This document shows, in pieces, positions 1 through 11,372 of a stretch of DNA of 64,000 nt; positions within the stretch are counted from its first letter, which is position 1; each line of letters starts with the position of its first letter. Under the pieces are notes generated by a model. That model saw only the letters and a list, made by a program, of their open reading frames with translations, did no database searches and was not told the origin of the DNA. Source of the stretch: Linnemannia hyalina (taxonomy: Eukaryota; Mortierellomycota; Mortierellomycetes; Mortierellales; Mortierellaceae); contig JAHRHY010000016.1 of assembly GCA_019671135.1 (NCBI GenBank), positions 310,001-374,000 on the forward strand, read 5' to 3'. The translations under genes and the position numbers were made by a program.

Positions 1-311
1 TTCTGCCTTAGCTTGCAACTCTTTTTTTATTTTTCATGGTGCAGCACAACCCTGCAGGAGCCGAATCGCCATTGTTTTCTTACCATCCCCGCACATTTAC
101 CCAGACGTACAAAGGAACATATAAAGGAGCGAATCCTCCCTCTTCGTTAACCCCTTTTTCCCTTTCCCTTTTCTCTTTATCACACTGCCTGCACCTCCCG
201 TACTCCTTTTTTCCCTTCCCTCTGCTCATACTTTTTTTTTCACAATCCTGGCACCCATACACACACACAATTCGCTCACCCACGCCCACGCACAGCAACA
301 ATAACAACAGG
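1..311. other. Upstream region of the FAD monooxygenase gene
   Basis: No gene is supported here. The stretch is pyrimidine-rich, ends in CA-rich sequence just before the ATG at 312, and looks like promoter and 5' leader. Similar CT-rich then CA-rich leaders precede several other genes in the window. The open frame running through it continues into the first exon but has no protein-like composition. Confidence 0.5.
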
Positions 312-3310
312 ATGTCATTCGAGATATACGGACCCGACCCAACAGTCCTCGACACCTCCGGTCGCAAACCTCACGTCCTCATCATTGGAGCTGGTCTCGC
401 CGGTAATACTCCCCAACCACCCCCTACTCTCTCTCTCACTCTTCAGCTCTTCCTCTCATGTCCACTCACGTCCACCCCACTTTACCCTTACCCACCATGC
501 AGCACACACAAACGGGCAGACAACAAAACAACAATAAAGAAGAGTACCACTTATCTAATCGCACATCATCCCCCTCTTATTTACTTCTCCGCCCTTGTGT
601 TACCATCGTTCATGCACATATGCGTCTCGCTATGCTCATGCTCCTCTTTACCTCGCTTCCCACTTTCCTTTCAATGTACATGACACAACACATAAATAGG
701 CCTGACGTTAGGGATCATGCTCCAGAAGGCTGGCATCCCATTTGACATCTTCGAGAAGTTACCCGAGGCCCGTGCCGTCGGTAAGTGTATAAACATACTG
801 ATCGTTTCGCTGATTTGGTAGAAAGCAGGTACCAGACGATGGTGTTCGGATATTTGGTCATGGGACCACAACGGATCTCAACGCAGGTCGTGTGCAGTAG
901 GACACTAGACAGCTGACCCATTTCTATTTTCTTTTACACTTTTCTCTCCCCATCTACTCCATCCCTCGATCTCATCCTTCCTCTTTCACCTCTTCATCCC
1001 CTCCTTCTCGCACCTCCTTCAAACAACCCCTCACACAACCAACACCACCAACCGATCACCACGACGAAAAACAACCCAATGAAAAACAGGCTCAGCACTA
1101 TTCCTAGCCCCACAAGTACACCCAATTCTCGAAGACCTCGGCATCTTCGACCAATACCTCCACCACTCAAATCTCTGCACAACCATCAACTTCTTCAACC
1201 AAGACATCCAACCTGAATCCAAACTCGATTTCCAACTCTACAACGAACTGTAAGTCCCTCTTTACGTTTCTAAGCTGCTCTTTACTCCTCCTCCCCCCCC
1301 CTGGTGTTTTCTTTTGCTCTTTTGAATTGGTCCAAAACTTTAACAAATACCATCACTTTACATTGTAGCACGACCTGTGAGGGAAGGGTCATTCCGCATG
1401 AAAAACTCCACGCCATCCTCCTCTCCCAAATCCCATCCTCACGGATCCACACCTCAAAACGCCTCCTCTGGTTCACGCAGGGCGAGAATGGTGTCCAAGT
1501 TCGCTTCTCCGACAGCAAGACCTTTGACGGAGATATCCTGGTAGGCGCAGATGGACCTGCCAGTGCGGTGCGACAGGGTTTGTATGAAAGTTTGAGGAAG
1601 CGAAACAAGCTGGCGAGGAAGGATCGTGGGGCTGTTAGGGAGGGACGAGAGAGTGGGATGATGGTAGATGGAGGTGGTGGGAAGAGGAGTGTGTGTTTGG
1701 TTGGGCAGACTGAGCCGTTAGACCAGCGGGTGGTATTGTCTGGGACATCTGAAGGTGTGAAGGAGGATGGGGAGGAAGAATGTAATATCAACATAATTCG
1801 GGCAAACGACAAGCCCTACTCTGTAAGTGTCACAACCGCCAGAATATGCCCGTTTTGCTAAAGTATCCATCCAATCCCATCTTTGGGTGGGGGGTTTTTT
1901 CTCATTCTCACCACTTACTTGACCCTACTCCTGGTACCTTTTTCTTTCTTTCTCTGGGTAACTAGTGGAACACGATGACGTGCAAGGGTGGATCGATAGC
2001 CTGGTCCATCACCCAACACTCCCCCTCTTCCCCCTCTCCCTGCACCAATGCCCAAACCACACCTTCCTCCGGCTCCTTTATTTCAAACCTTGACTGGAGC
2101 AGTGACGGCGTGGCGATCGAGACTATTACTACCCAAGTCCGCGACTTCCTAATCCCTTGCCCTCTCAAAGCCAACATCGGCATCAGCAACAGTCACGGCG
2201 ACAGCAACAAGACAAAGGTGACGATGGGAGACTTGATCGACAAGACACCCCGGGACAAAATCGCCAAGGTGGTGGTTGAGGGGCGAATGTTTGAGACATG
2301 GTATTATTGTCGGACGATCCTTATTGGCGATGGTAAGTCGAGGCTATACATACCGTGTATGCCAATTATTTTTTTTGGTGTTTGTGATGCTCGTGTGTGT
2401 GTGTGTGTGCGAGTGTGCCATGCAACCTTTTCCTTACTAAAGACTCTTCCTTTTTTTCTCTTTCCACTCCTGGTTCCATTTGGCTTTATCTTTTTTTTTT
2501 TTTTGAATGAAGCATGCCACAAGGTGAGTTATCCTATAACTGATCAAAATAAGCTATGATGATCATCATTCAACAACCTCAGGAACAAACAAAAACAAAA
2601 ACAAAAAAAAACGCACAGCCGTTTACATCTAATCTAATCTAAATCAATATCATTCACTCACTCTCCCTTTGAACCCAAAATAGCTAAACCTAGCAGGAAA
2701 CCAAGGAGCACACTTCGCCTTTCTCGATGCACACACCCTCTCCCATCACATATCCAACTTGACAACCACACAACTGAAACATCTCACCCCCGCATTCAAG
2801 GCCTACAAGTCTGCCCTTCTTCCAACGACCCAACGGGCCTGGCTTCTTTCCAGGGCACTTGAGACGCTGAGAGGTGGAGGTGGTGGTGGAGTAGGAGGGA
2901 AGGTGTTGAGGAAACTGCCGTCTTGGGCGTGGAGGAAGGTGTTTGGGCGTTTGGCCATTGGTCCAGGAGATAAGAAAGGAGCTAGTAATGGTGGTGGTGG
3001 TAGTGCCAGGGGGTTGAAGGCGCCTTCGGGATCGACGGTTTCATTGGATGACGAGAAGGATGATGAAGATGACGAGAAGGGGATTGTGAAGGCTGTGCGG
3101 TCTATCAGTTTTGAAGATGACGACCGAGACGAGGACGATCTCGAGGGTGACTATGATGATGAGGACGGTGACTATGATGACGATGGTGATGATGAAAGTC
3201 GAGATGGAAAGAGTAGTACGTCAAGCGACCAACAACTGACTACTATAATCGCCGTGTCCCCCGACAACTACAGCACAACAAAAAACCACAAACAGACATT
3301 AGAGAAATGA
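312..3310 (+). CDS. FAD-dependent monooxygenase, 7 exons, acidic C-terminal tail
   Basis: Exons 312-402, 700-780, 1090-1249, 1369-1822, 1966-2332, 2513-2523 and 2684-3310 join to 1791 nt, 596 aa. It belongs to the PHBH-like flavin monooxygenase group: dinucleotide motif GAGLAG at about residues 26-31, GADGPAS at 170-176 for FAD/NADPH contact, and the GD motif (GDACHK) at 383-388 followed by LNLAGNQGAH. Such enzymes hydroxylate aromatic or polyketide-like substrates with NAD(P)H and O2; the substrate cannot be read. Exon 6 is only 11 nt and encodes part of the GD motif. The last 100 or so residues after the flavin domain are low complexity: glycine-rich, then a run of Asp/Glu ending in Ser/Thr. 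The family usually ends soon after a short helical segment, so this tail is an oddity. All junctions are GT-AG and in phase. The next gene is convergent, with its stop about 155 bp away. Confidence 0.88.
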
Positions 3311-3465
3311 AAATTCGATTGGTATTTATTTTTTGTTCTTTGTTTAGAGTTTGTTGGTTGTTTGTACAAAATGCAAAAGAAAAAGGGGAAAAAAAACAAC
3401 ATATCCCACCCCCTCTCCTTCCCGTCTTCACCTTCTCCATGACTCGGTCAAGATCCTACTCCGCC

Positions 3466-6259
3466 TTAGATCTTGGCCTTGACGTCGTCATAGACAAGAA
3501 TGTCCTCATACAACAAGGACGTCAAGAAATCGGCATAGTCCTTTCCAGTAATCTGGGTCGAAAGCCTCTCCTTGGCCAAGGTCATCTTGGAAGCCTTGAA
3601 CCTCTGGTCTCCCATCTCCTTGGCCAACTTGTCCGTCTCCTCATCGAGCACCTTCAACAAGTACTCTGCCGTAACAGTAACGCCATTGTCAGTCTTGGCA
3701 TGGTGCTTGGCCCACTGCCACAACTGGGAGCGGGAAATCTCGGCAGTGGCGGCATCCTCCATGAGGTTGTGGATGGGGACACATCCGGCGCCACGGAGCC
3801 AAGCCTCCATGTACATGAGTGCGACAGAGACGTTGGCGCGGATACCGGTTTCGGTGATCTTGCCGCCCTTGACGGTGGTGTTGAGGAGATCTGCAGCGGT
3901 GACTTGGACCTCTTCACGACGGACGTGGAGCTGGTTGGGCTGAGGCATGTGCTCGTTGAAGACGATGAGGGCGAGCTTGACGAGGTCGGGGTGAGCGACC
4001 CAGGTACCATCATGTCCTGCCTTGACCTCACGCAACTTGTCGTTCCGGACCTTGTCCATGGCCGCCTTGTTGGCGGCCTCGTTGTTCTTGATGGGGATCT
4101 GAGCCGCCATTCCTCCCATGGCGTGGACTCCACGCTTGTGGCAGGTCTTGATCAACAGACGGACATAGGCATCCATGAACGGCGTGGTCATCGAGACATC
4201 TGAACGGTCAGGCAAGACGAACTTGGGGTTCTGACGCAACTTCTTGATGACCGAGAAGATGTAATCCCATCGTCCACAGTTAAGTCCTGCAGAATGCTCG
4301 CGCAACTCATAGATGAACTCTTCCATCTCGAAGGCAGCCATGATGGTCTCGATGAGACAAGTACCACGGATGGTTCCACGGGGCATACCGATGTAGTCCT
4401 GGGCCAAGTTGAAGACATCGTTCCAGAGACGGGCCTCGAGGTGGGACTCCATCTTGGGGAGGTAGAAGTATGGGCCGATGCCGATCTCGACGGATTTCTT
4501 GGCGTTGTGGAAGAAGTAGAGGGCGAAATCGAAGAGGGAGCCGGAGGTGACCTCACCGTCGATCAGGACGTGCTTCTCATCCAAGTGCCATCCACGGGGG
4601 CTATTTTGGGATGGAGGGGGGGGAATGGAATGTTAGTAAAGTCTTTAGAGGTGATACATAGGAAGAGCATGTACTAATTGCAGACAATGAAAGAAAATAG
4701 GGAGGGCATACCGGACAATGAGGGTGGCGATTTTGCCGTCTTTGCGGATGTTGTATTGCTTTCCGTTGGGGGCGGTGTAGGAGATGCGCTGGTGGATGGC
4801 GTCCTTCATGTTGACGAGACCGGACAGGTTGTTGTCGAAGGTGGGACTGTTCGAGTCTACATTCGTTGCAAGAGTAGTAAGAGACGGGGCGTGAGAAAGA
4901 CTGGCGTTGTTAGTTTCATTTGAAGTATGCAACACTAGGACTAGTGTCATTGCACCGTGTGTTCCGACGGGGGGTCAAAGTCAAAAAGAAACGATGCGGG
5001 GTGCATAAAGGAGAAAAAAAATTAAAGATTTCTTTCACGTGCCATTCGAATACAGTCGGTTCTCTCTTTGTCAGCCCGTGGACAGAGGAGTCACTTCAGT
5101 CAAGGAGTCAAGGAGGGAGACAGAAGAACCCGATTACACCCTCTTCTCCTAGCCCATCCCCCTCTTATAGTCATGGTGCCGGGGGGAGTGGGCGTTGTTG
5201 TTGTCTTTCGAACCGGATGTGAGAATGAGAATGACCCACGGATACACAGAAAATACAGAAAATACAGAAAATGTATTTTTTGGAGATCGGTCCCGTTGAC
5301 TCCTTTTCGAAAGGAGTGGGTGGACTCGTTCCTGATTCGCTGATCCATCCCATCATCCACGCCCCTTGTCATTCTTAACCTTCTTTCCTCCTTTCCTTCC
5401 TTCCTTCAGGAATAGCTTCTTCTATTATTCACACACTCCCCTCCGTTATTCCCCACTGCCCTCCCTTCCCTCCTTTGAAAAAGGAAAAACCTGGGGTCCA
5501 GTTTCTTCTTTCCAATTAGTGTTCCATCAACCTACACGACTGCTCCGCTTCTCGTCCTGCTCGTCCTATCGTGTCTTACTTCCTGCATTGTTTGCTACGC
5601 CTGGTCCTTGTTCATAGTGTTTGCGTGTGTGCGTCCCTTAATCATCTTTCTTTTTTCCCACACCCTTACACACCCCTTCTTTTCTTTGCTGTTGAACAAA
5701 GACAAAAGGTCGCAGAGGATGAAACGATGTATCACATCCAATGCCAAAAAAAACACTATCAACAAACACAACTACTTCCTCGTGTTGTGTCGTGTCCCTC
5801 TCTTTCGACCTATTCCCGTGTTTCTCTCTCTCTTCCTCATATCCTCGTGTATCCCTCCTTTCGAAACAAGAAAAACAACTACCAAAAAAAGAACTAACCT
5901 TCAAAATCGGCCATAAAGGTAGCAGCGCCAGAGTTCAAAGCATTGATGACCATCTTGCGATCCACAGGTCCCGTAATCTCAACCCTGCGATCGGCCAACC
6001 CAGGCGCAGGGATAGCACCCCTCCACGAGATATCATCCCTAATAGCCTTGGTCTCGGGAAGGAAATCGGGAAGATGGCCTTGATCGATTTGTTGTTGACG
6101 GAGAACACGCTTCTGGAGGAGAGTCTTGCGGGTGGCATTGAAGGTGCGGTGGAGGGTGGCGACGAAGAGAAGGGCTTCGGGGGTCAGGATCTCCTGGGCC
6201 TGCTGGGGGGTGACCTTTCCGAGGATGGTGACACCGGGAACCTTTGAGTCGAATGGCAT
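3466..6259 (-). CDS. MLS1: Malate synthase (glyoxylate cycle), peroxisomal
   Basis: Exons (minus strand) 6259-5899, 4856-4712 and 4600-3466 join to 1641 nt, 546 aa, the normal length of malate synthase A. It condenses glyoxylate with acetyl-CoA to malate, allowing growth on acetate and fatty acids. Diagnostic stretches are MADFEDSNSP across the first junction, LIVRPRGWH across the second, and [16 protein letters not shown], which fits the family signature around the conserved H-x-x-GLN-x-G-x-WDY. The protein ends in AKI, a known variant of the PTS1 tripeptide, so peroxisomal import is likely. Intron 1 is 1042 nt, several times longer than the other introns here. The long upstream region (6260-8226) is probably its promoter; glyoxylate-cycle genes are usually repressed by glucose, but no specific site was recognised. 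Confidence 0.95.
4857..5898 (-). other. Unusually long (1042 nt) first intron of malate synthase
   Basis: Minus-strand donor GTTAGT at 5898 and acceptor TGTAG next to 4856; the two exons join in the conserved ADFED-SNSP region, so the boundaries are firm. The intron holds pyrimidine tracts and three tandem 9-bp copies of AATACAGAA near 5249-5275. No reading frame inside looks like a protein and no RNA gene was recognised. A regulatory or nested noncoding element is possible but unsupported. Confidence 0.8.
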
Positions 6260-8226
6260 TGTTGAATTAGTTTTCTTGGGTTGTGAGGGAGAGAGGAATG
6301 AGTCGAGTTAGGTGAGGGTTGGTTGAATGGGAGAGAGAGAGAGAGAGAGAAACAGCAATGTAAGAAAGAAGAGAGAAGAAGAGAAGAAGAAAAAGAGGAG
6401 GAAGTTCCTTTTATTACTTCACGAGGTCAGTCGATTCGTCTGTCAGGATAGGCTGAATTCGATCCGTTGGTGTTTTGTTCGCGTCTTTGACACGCGGGGA
6501 GGAAATGAGTGGTGCGCGAAAGAGTGACATCAATTGAAAGAAGAAGAGGAAGGAAGAACTCGGGAAGTAATGACAGAGAGGGAGAGGGAGAACCTTCATT
6601 TCACTCTCTCTCACTTCCTTTAAAGTTACTCTGGCACACACACACTCATCTCGGTTGATGATCGGCTACCATAGTGGCACTAGCGCTAGCATCGCGGAAC
6701 AAACACAAAGCCATCGGTCCTGGTTCCCCGTGGTCCACTTTCATCCCTTGTAGTTGAAAAGTAATGTCGTATTCTGATGTCATGCCCCTCCCTCTCTCCT
6801 GCACACATTCATGTGAGTGAGTGCACCTACTTACTATGACCAAGAGGAAGAGGAAGGGTGAAATCGGAGCTCTATTGTTCACGATTCCCAATGCACACTG
6901 ATCAGACACACCAATAGGCGATTTTTTTGATTCATCACTTCTATGATTTGATCACTTTAACGTGTCTCCCTCTTCTTTCTTTTTGCACACACATACTTCC
7001 TATGGTAAAGTGCACGCTTTCCTCTCCTTTTCTCTCTCTCTCACCTTCTCTTTGACGCTTTACGCTATATACACACACACACACACACACGCATACACAC
7101 TCGACATAGCGAAGAACCTCTGTTAATAGTTACTTTACTCTCCCGATCACTGACGTCCTATTGTCAAAGAGGGAGAGCGGCCTACCTGCTTTCCCATGAA
7201 CACCTCTCCTCTCCACCTTCCTTCGTCCGCAACATCTTCTGAACCCAGCCAGCCAATAATGCCTTTCATTCCGACCCTCGAATCTATACACACAAGGGGG
7301 TACGACCTTTCTCTTTCTGCCTAAAACACCGCAACGCGGAGAAAAAAAGTGGGAGCCAGGCCTTGGTTATCGGTTGATGGTCTTTGAAGGGTTGACTTTG
7401 TTGTTACCTGCTCGTGCCACTTTCTTGAGTTGGGAATGTGCATGAATGAGGCAGAGAGTAGCACGATGAGCGAAGATGGTTGACAGGAAGCGAATCAGTT
7501 CATGTACCCAAACAAGAATCCTACTCTTGTACTCGAAGTTCGCTACATCTACTCATGGCTGTTAGTTCCAATGCAAATTGATCCTTTCCATCACTTCAAC
7601 CTTTTGAATCCCCTCAAAACCAAAAGGTTCGAAAGAGAAGTGTTTGTCTGCCACTCTGCTCTGAATCCCTTCAAAAACAACAACCCACAGAAAAGGGCTT
7701 GAGTCAGTCTTCACTCTTTCCCTCCTTCCTCAGGACCAGCCAACTCGACCGCCCCAGTGACCAACCCCTGAACTCCCTTCTGGCCGCAGTGCAATAAGGA
7801 TGAAGGAAAGAAGTGTGGAGTAACGTACAAAACGTCCTTCTGTACGGGCAATTAACAAAATGATTCACCGCGGTTTGCAACAAGAAAGAGCTGTGAATTG
7901 AACACAAGGGATCATCACGGCGATCAAGGTTTCTCCCCCTCCCTCATCCCCACATCCATTCCTCCAGGACAATAATAGCACATCCCCCGCAAAAAAACGG
8001 GCATCGATCGTTTTGCTCCCTTTCCTCTCTCGACGTTATCTATTCGATCTTATCCTCTCGTCCCCGCACTCTTCCATCGCTATCATCCAACCCTCCTCCC
8101 CTCTCCCTTCAGCAACTCGTCCATGTACATCAACAAATATTAACAACAACAATAAAGATAAAACACCCAAAATCGTCGTCTACAATGCATACACTCTGGG
8201 TTTCTACTTTCTATCTGCGAAATCAC
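6260..8226. other. Intergenic region between two minus-strand genes
   Basis: About 2 kb with no supported gene. It contains a GA microsatellite near 6331-6351, a CA microsatellite at about 7070-7090, and many CT-rich stretches. The right-hand part must include the terminator of the GTPase gene ending at 8227, and the left part the promoter of malate synthase starting at 6259. The open frames inside are short and low complexity. Confidence 0.5.
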
Positions 8227-10949
8227 CTACTCCTCAGGCGAGGATGAAGGAGAGTGAGGAAGAGCCTGAAAGACCTTTCTCCCCTGCTGCCCCTTCCCAC
8301 GAACTCCACCTGAAGTCTTCTCAATCTGCTGCCCCGCCAAATCAGGCAACAACGCCGGTTCGCGGACCATTGCCCCCTGACCCTGTGGAGTCCACACCTT
8401 CAACCGCACGGCCTGGTCGTCACCATGGAATTTTCCAGAGATCATGACCCAGCCGATGCCGGAAAAGACTAGGTCGCAGATCCCGTATTGACCGGCGTAT
8501 TGCAAGGAGGCTGTTTCGCGTTCTCGGCGGGTTAATGATGATGATTCCTGGTCAATGCGGGAGGAGGGAGAAGAAGAGTCACCACTGAGGCGCGCAAAGG
8601 GATCTGAACTGTCAGAGGAAGACGAGGAGGAGAAAGAGGAAGGGGAGGGGGCCCGGTTGACGATAACGATGTCCTTGGACGAGACGGGTTTCAATCCCGG
8701 AAAGGCGGCCAGACGTTCGGGGGTTCCAAAGGGTGGTTGGAGGATGGTGAGTTGGCCAGAGTTGATCTTTTCCAGGAACTTGTCGGCTCCTGTGGTGGAT
8801 GTCTTGTGGAGGGGGAGGGTTGTAAAGATGGTGAGTTTGGGGGCTGGGTTTGAGCCCCTTGGACGACGGGGTGGTGGTGTTGTTGGGTCCTGGGATGTGG
8901 TGGATGGTGAGAGGGTTGGTTCCCCGATGGAGAGGCAATCGATCCTGACTAGACCTCCCAAGAAGAACGATTTCCCTATTGCATCAACGTGGAACCAAAT
9001 TGTTAGCAATTGACATCGTAGCCACATTGGCGCAAACGAACATAAGCCATATCAGACAAAAGCGAAAAGGTACCTTCTTCAAGGGTAAAGCTAACGGGCT
9101 TGAGGACCTTCTTGGGCAAGGCAACCTTCAACTCCTCAAGGGTCAACCAACTGGTCAACTGGCCCGCGGCAGGTCGGATGCCTGGTGTATCCATCAACCA
9201 TTTCGTCTGAACCTCCTTATACGTGGCGCCCATGAATCTTGACAACACACTCAGAGGGACCTTGATTCGCTCCAGTGTTGTCCCTGGGACGTTTGAGACT
9301 GTGGTCTGGTACTTTGCCAATTTCTCCTGTCCGCGGTCCTTGTAGAGGGTCTCGTATTTGTCCATGTCCGCACCGACGCTGTCCTTCCCTGTCATCGCCG
9401 CCCATTCCTTGTCCTCCTCGTTATCCTTGTCGGTATCCTCCTCGGGGGCACTGGTGGCGGAAGAAGTGCCAAGAAGGAGACTCAACTTCTTCTGTCGCTC
9501 TGCCTTCTCCGCTCCAAACTTCTCCCTCTCGACCTGAACCCCACTCGCCCTCCACCTCCCACCCTCCTTCAGAAACGCATTCACTAACTGCGATTTCCCC
9601 ACATTCTCCCCACCTACCATCACCACATTCCCCTTCCCGGATTTGGTCCACGCCGTTCCAATGCTCTTCAACAGCATCCGGATCTCGTCTCCCTCTGGGT
9701 TCTTGGCACTGACAAGATGAATCGCTCGGATGTTATCGTCCAGTCCGTGGGAGGTGAGGTAGGATTGGATGATTTGGATGATGGTTTGTTTTCGGGTGCC
9801 AGATGGCATGACATCGAACTTGTTGCCGACTAGAATGATTGGCGTTGTTGGGTAGTCCTTCTTCACTGCCCCTCCTGCTCCAGCTCCCGTTCCTTTATGC
9901 TTCTTGGATTTGAGGAGCTCCTGGATGATGGGTTGAGGAAGGGAGAGCGGGAAGTCGATAAGGTCGACGACGAGGACAACGGTCGAAGTCTTGGACTGGG
10001 CTAGGGTCTCGAGGTGTTTTGGGACGGGTGCTGGTGGGGATGGAAACATTGACGAAGGGAGGATGGAGGAGTTTGCCAATGGTGAGGCGTGGTGGGAGAG
10101 GGAGTGGCAGCGGTGACAGACGATCCGTGCTGGTTGGGATGAAGATGCCCGACTTGGTTTCCGGTCCAACACTTCCACAGACTGCTCCGCCTCTCCTGCT
10201 GCTGTAGTAGTTGCTTCTGACGATCCCGATCCCGATTCCGATCCTGCTCCAGCGTCCATAGCACCTACAGCTCCTTCTTCTCCCCCTTCCGCAACAGGAG
10301 CCGAAGGAGAAGGTGGAGGAAGGATGCCCATCTCCTGTAAGAGCTTGGGGTCCAATCGCTCCAGGTAGGCTTCGTACTGCTCATGACTCATCGTCGTCGC
10401 ATCCTCCGCCACCGCTGGAGCCGTCTTCTTCCCCTTCTTGCCCTTTCCCTTGCCCTTCTCTAAAGAGGCAGAAGAGGAAGAAAGGGGGCCGTCGAGGAGT
10501 CGAGTAAGGTACCCCGGTTCTTGCGGGTGAGAGATCTGGAATGCGGACCCGCAGCCCGGACAAGGGAGTCCGACCAGTGCCTTCAGTTCCTTGCTGTGTT
10601 CCTCAGAGTTATGTTGTTGGTCGGCAGAGGTGGAGGATTGGAGTTGGCGGAGTGCGGGGTGTGTGCAGAAATATGCAGAGGGTTGTATCCGGGTCCTGGT
10701 GGGGAGATGCAGTTGGTGTCGTAGTGTTGAGGATGTGGATGTGAGAAGCGGAGTGGTTGGGTATCGGTGCGAGGAGGGTGTGGAGGTGGATGTGTAGTGC
10801 CGGGAAGTAGGTAATACGCGTCGTGTTGGTATCGTCGAAGAGGACTTGTCTGTGAAGATATAGATAGGGCAATTGCTGTTCCTTGCTGCAGCGCCTAGAG
10901 TCCTGCTGCCAGTCCTTGTGAGCCTGAGGGCGTATGCGCGCGAAGTCAT
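8227..10949 (-). CDS. Mitochondrial circularly permuted GTPase, YqeH/NOA1/MTG3 (GEP3) type
   Basis: Exons 10949-9074 and 8975-8227 join to 2625 nt, 874 aa. The GTPase motifs come in the permuted order typical of YqeH-type proteins: G4 NKFD (376-379), G5 SAK (414-416), G1 GGENVGKS (446-453), a VPGTT switch motif (about 554-558) and G3 DTPG (587-590). A treble-clef zinc finger precedes them, with CPGC at 130-133 and CHRC at 278-281, split by a long low-complexity insert. The N-terminus is rich in Arg/Ser/Thr and lacks acids, as in a mitochondrial presequence. Relatives assist assembly of the small mitochondrial ribosomal subunit (bacterial YqeH, human NOA1, yeast Mtg3/Gep3). The C-terminal third has Ser-rich inserts and is poorly conserved. 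It is transcribed divergently from EFL1 across a 423-bp gap. Confidence 0.88.
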
Positions 10950-11372
10950 TTCTGTTTTAATAAGCGGGCGCGTCCGTGTCCTTGCTGCGTGGTCTGGAGT
11001 TGTTGTAGTTTAGAACAACAAGAAGAGAAAAAGGTATGTCCCTTCTTTCATTTCCTTTCTCTGAGTATGTTTGTTTACGGTGACTGTTTTTCAGGTAATT
11101 TTGCTTCTAATGCGTGTGAATAATTTGTGACTCTGCGGCCGCAGTCAGGAGGAGACCTTATTTTTTCATGCCCACAGAAGGGGCACACGAGACACGCATA
11201 TAAGAGAGAGCGTACGCGGTGGTAACTTCTTGTACTTCCTTCTTTTGCATTACTCATCAGCACACATTCAACACAGGACACACTACAACACACACGCACA
11301 AAGGACACAAAAAACACAAAGGACACCCCCAACAACCACCTACATCACCAACCTAACAAACCAAAAACAAAC
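10950..11372. promoter_or_regulatory. Bidirectional promoter between the mitochondrial GTPase and EFL1
   Basis: The two start codons face away from each other across 423 bp. The gap contains a perfect 12-bp palindrome CTGCGGCCGCAG at 11133-11144, whose CGGCCG core resembles an inverted half-site pair of the kind bound by fungal Zn2Cys6 factors (inference only). Near EFL1 the leader is CA-rich and contains the repeated phrase ACAAAGGACAC around 11298-11328. No clear TATA box was assigned. Confidence 0.55.

Noticed and set aside
3307..4203. 298-codon plus-strand frame
   Set aside because: Antisense shadow of the last malate synthase exon.
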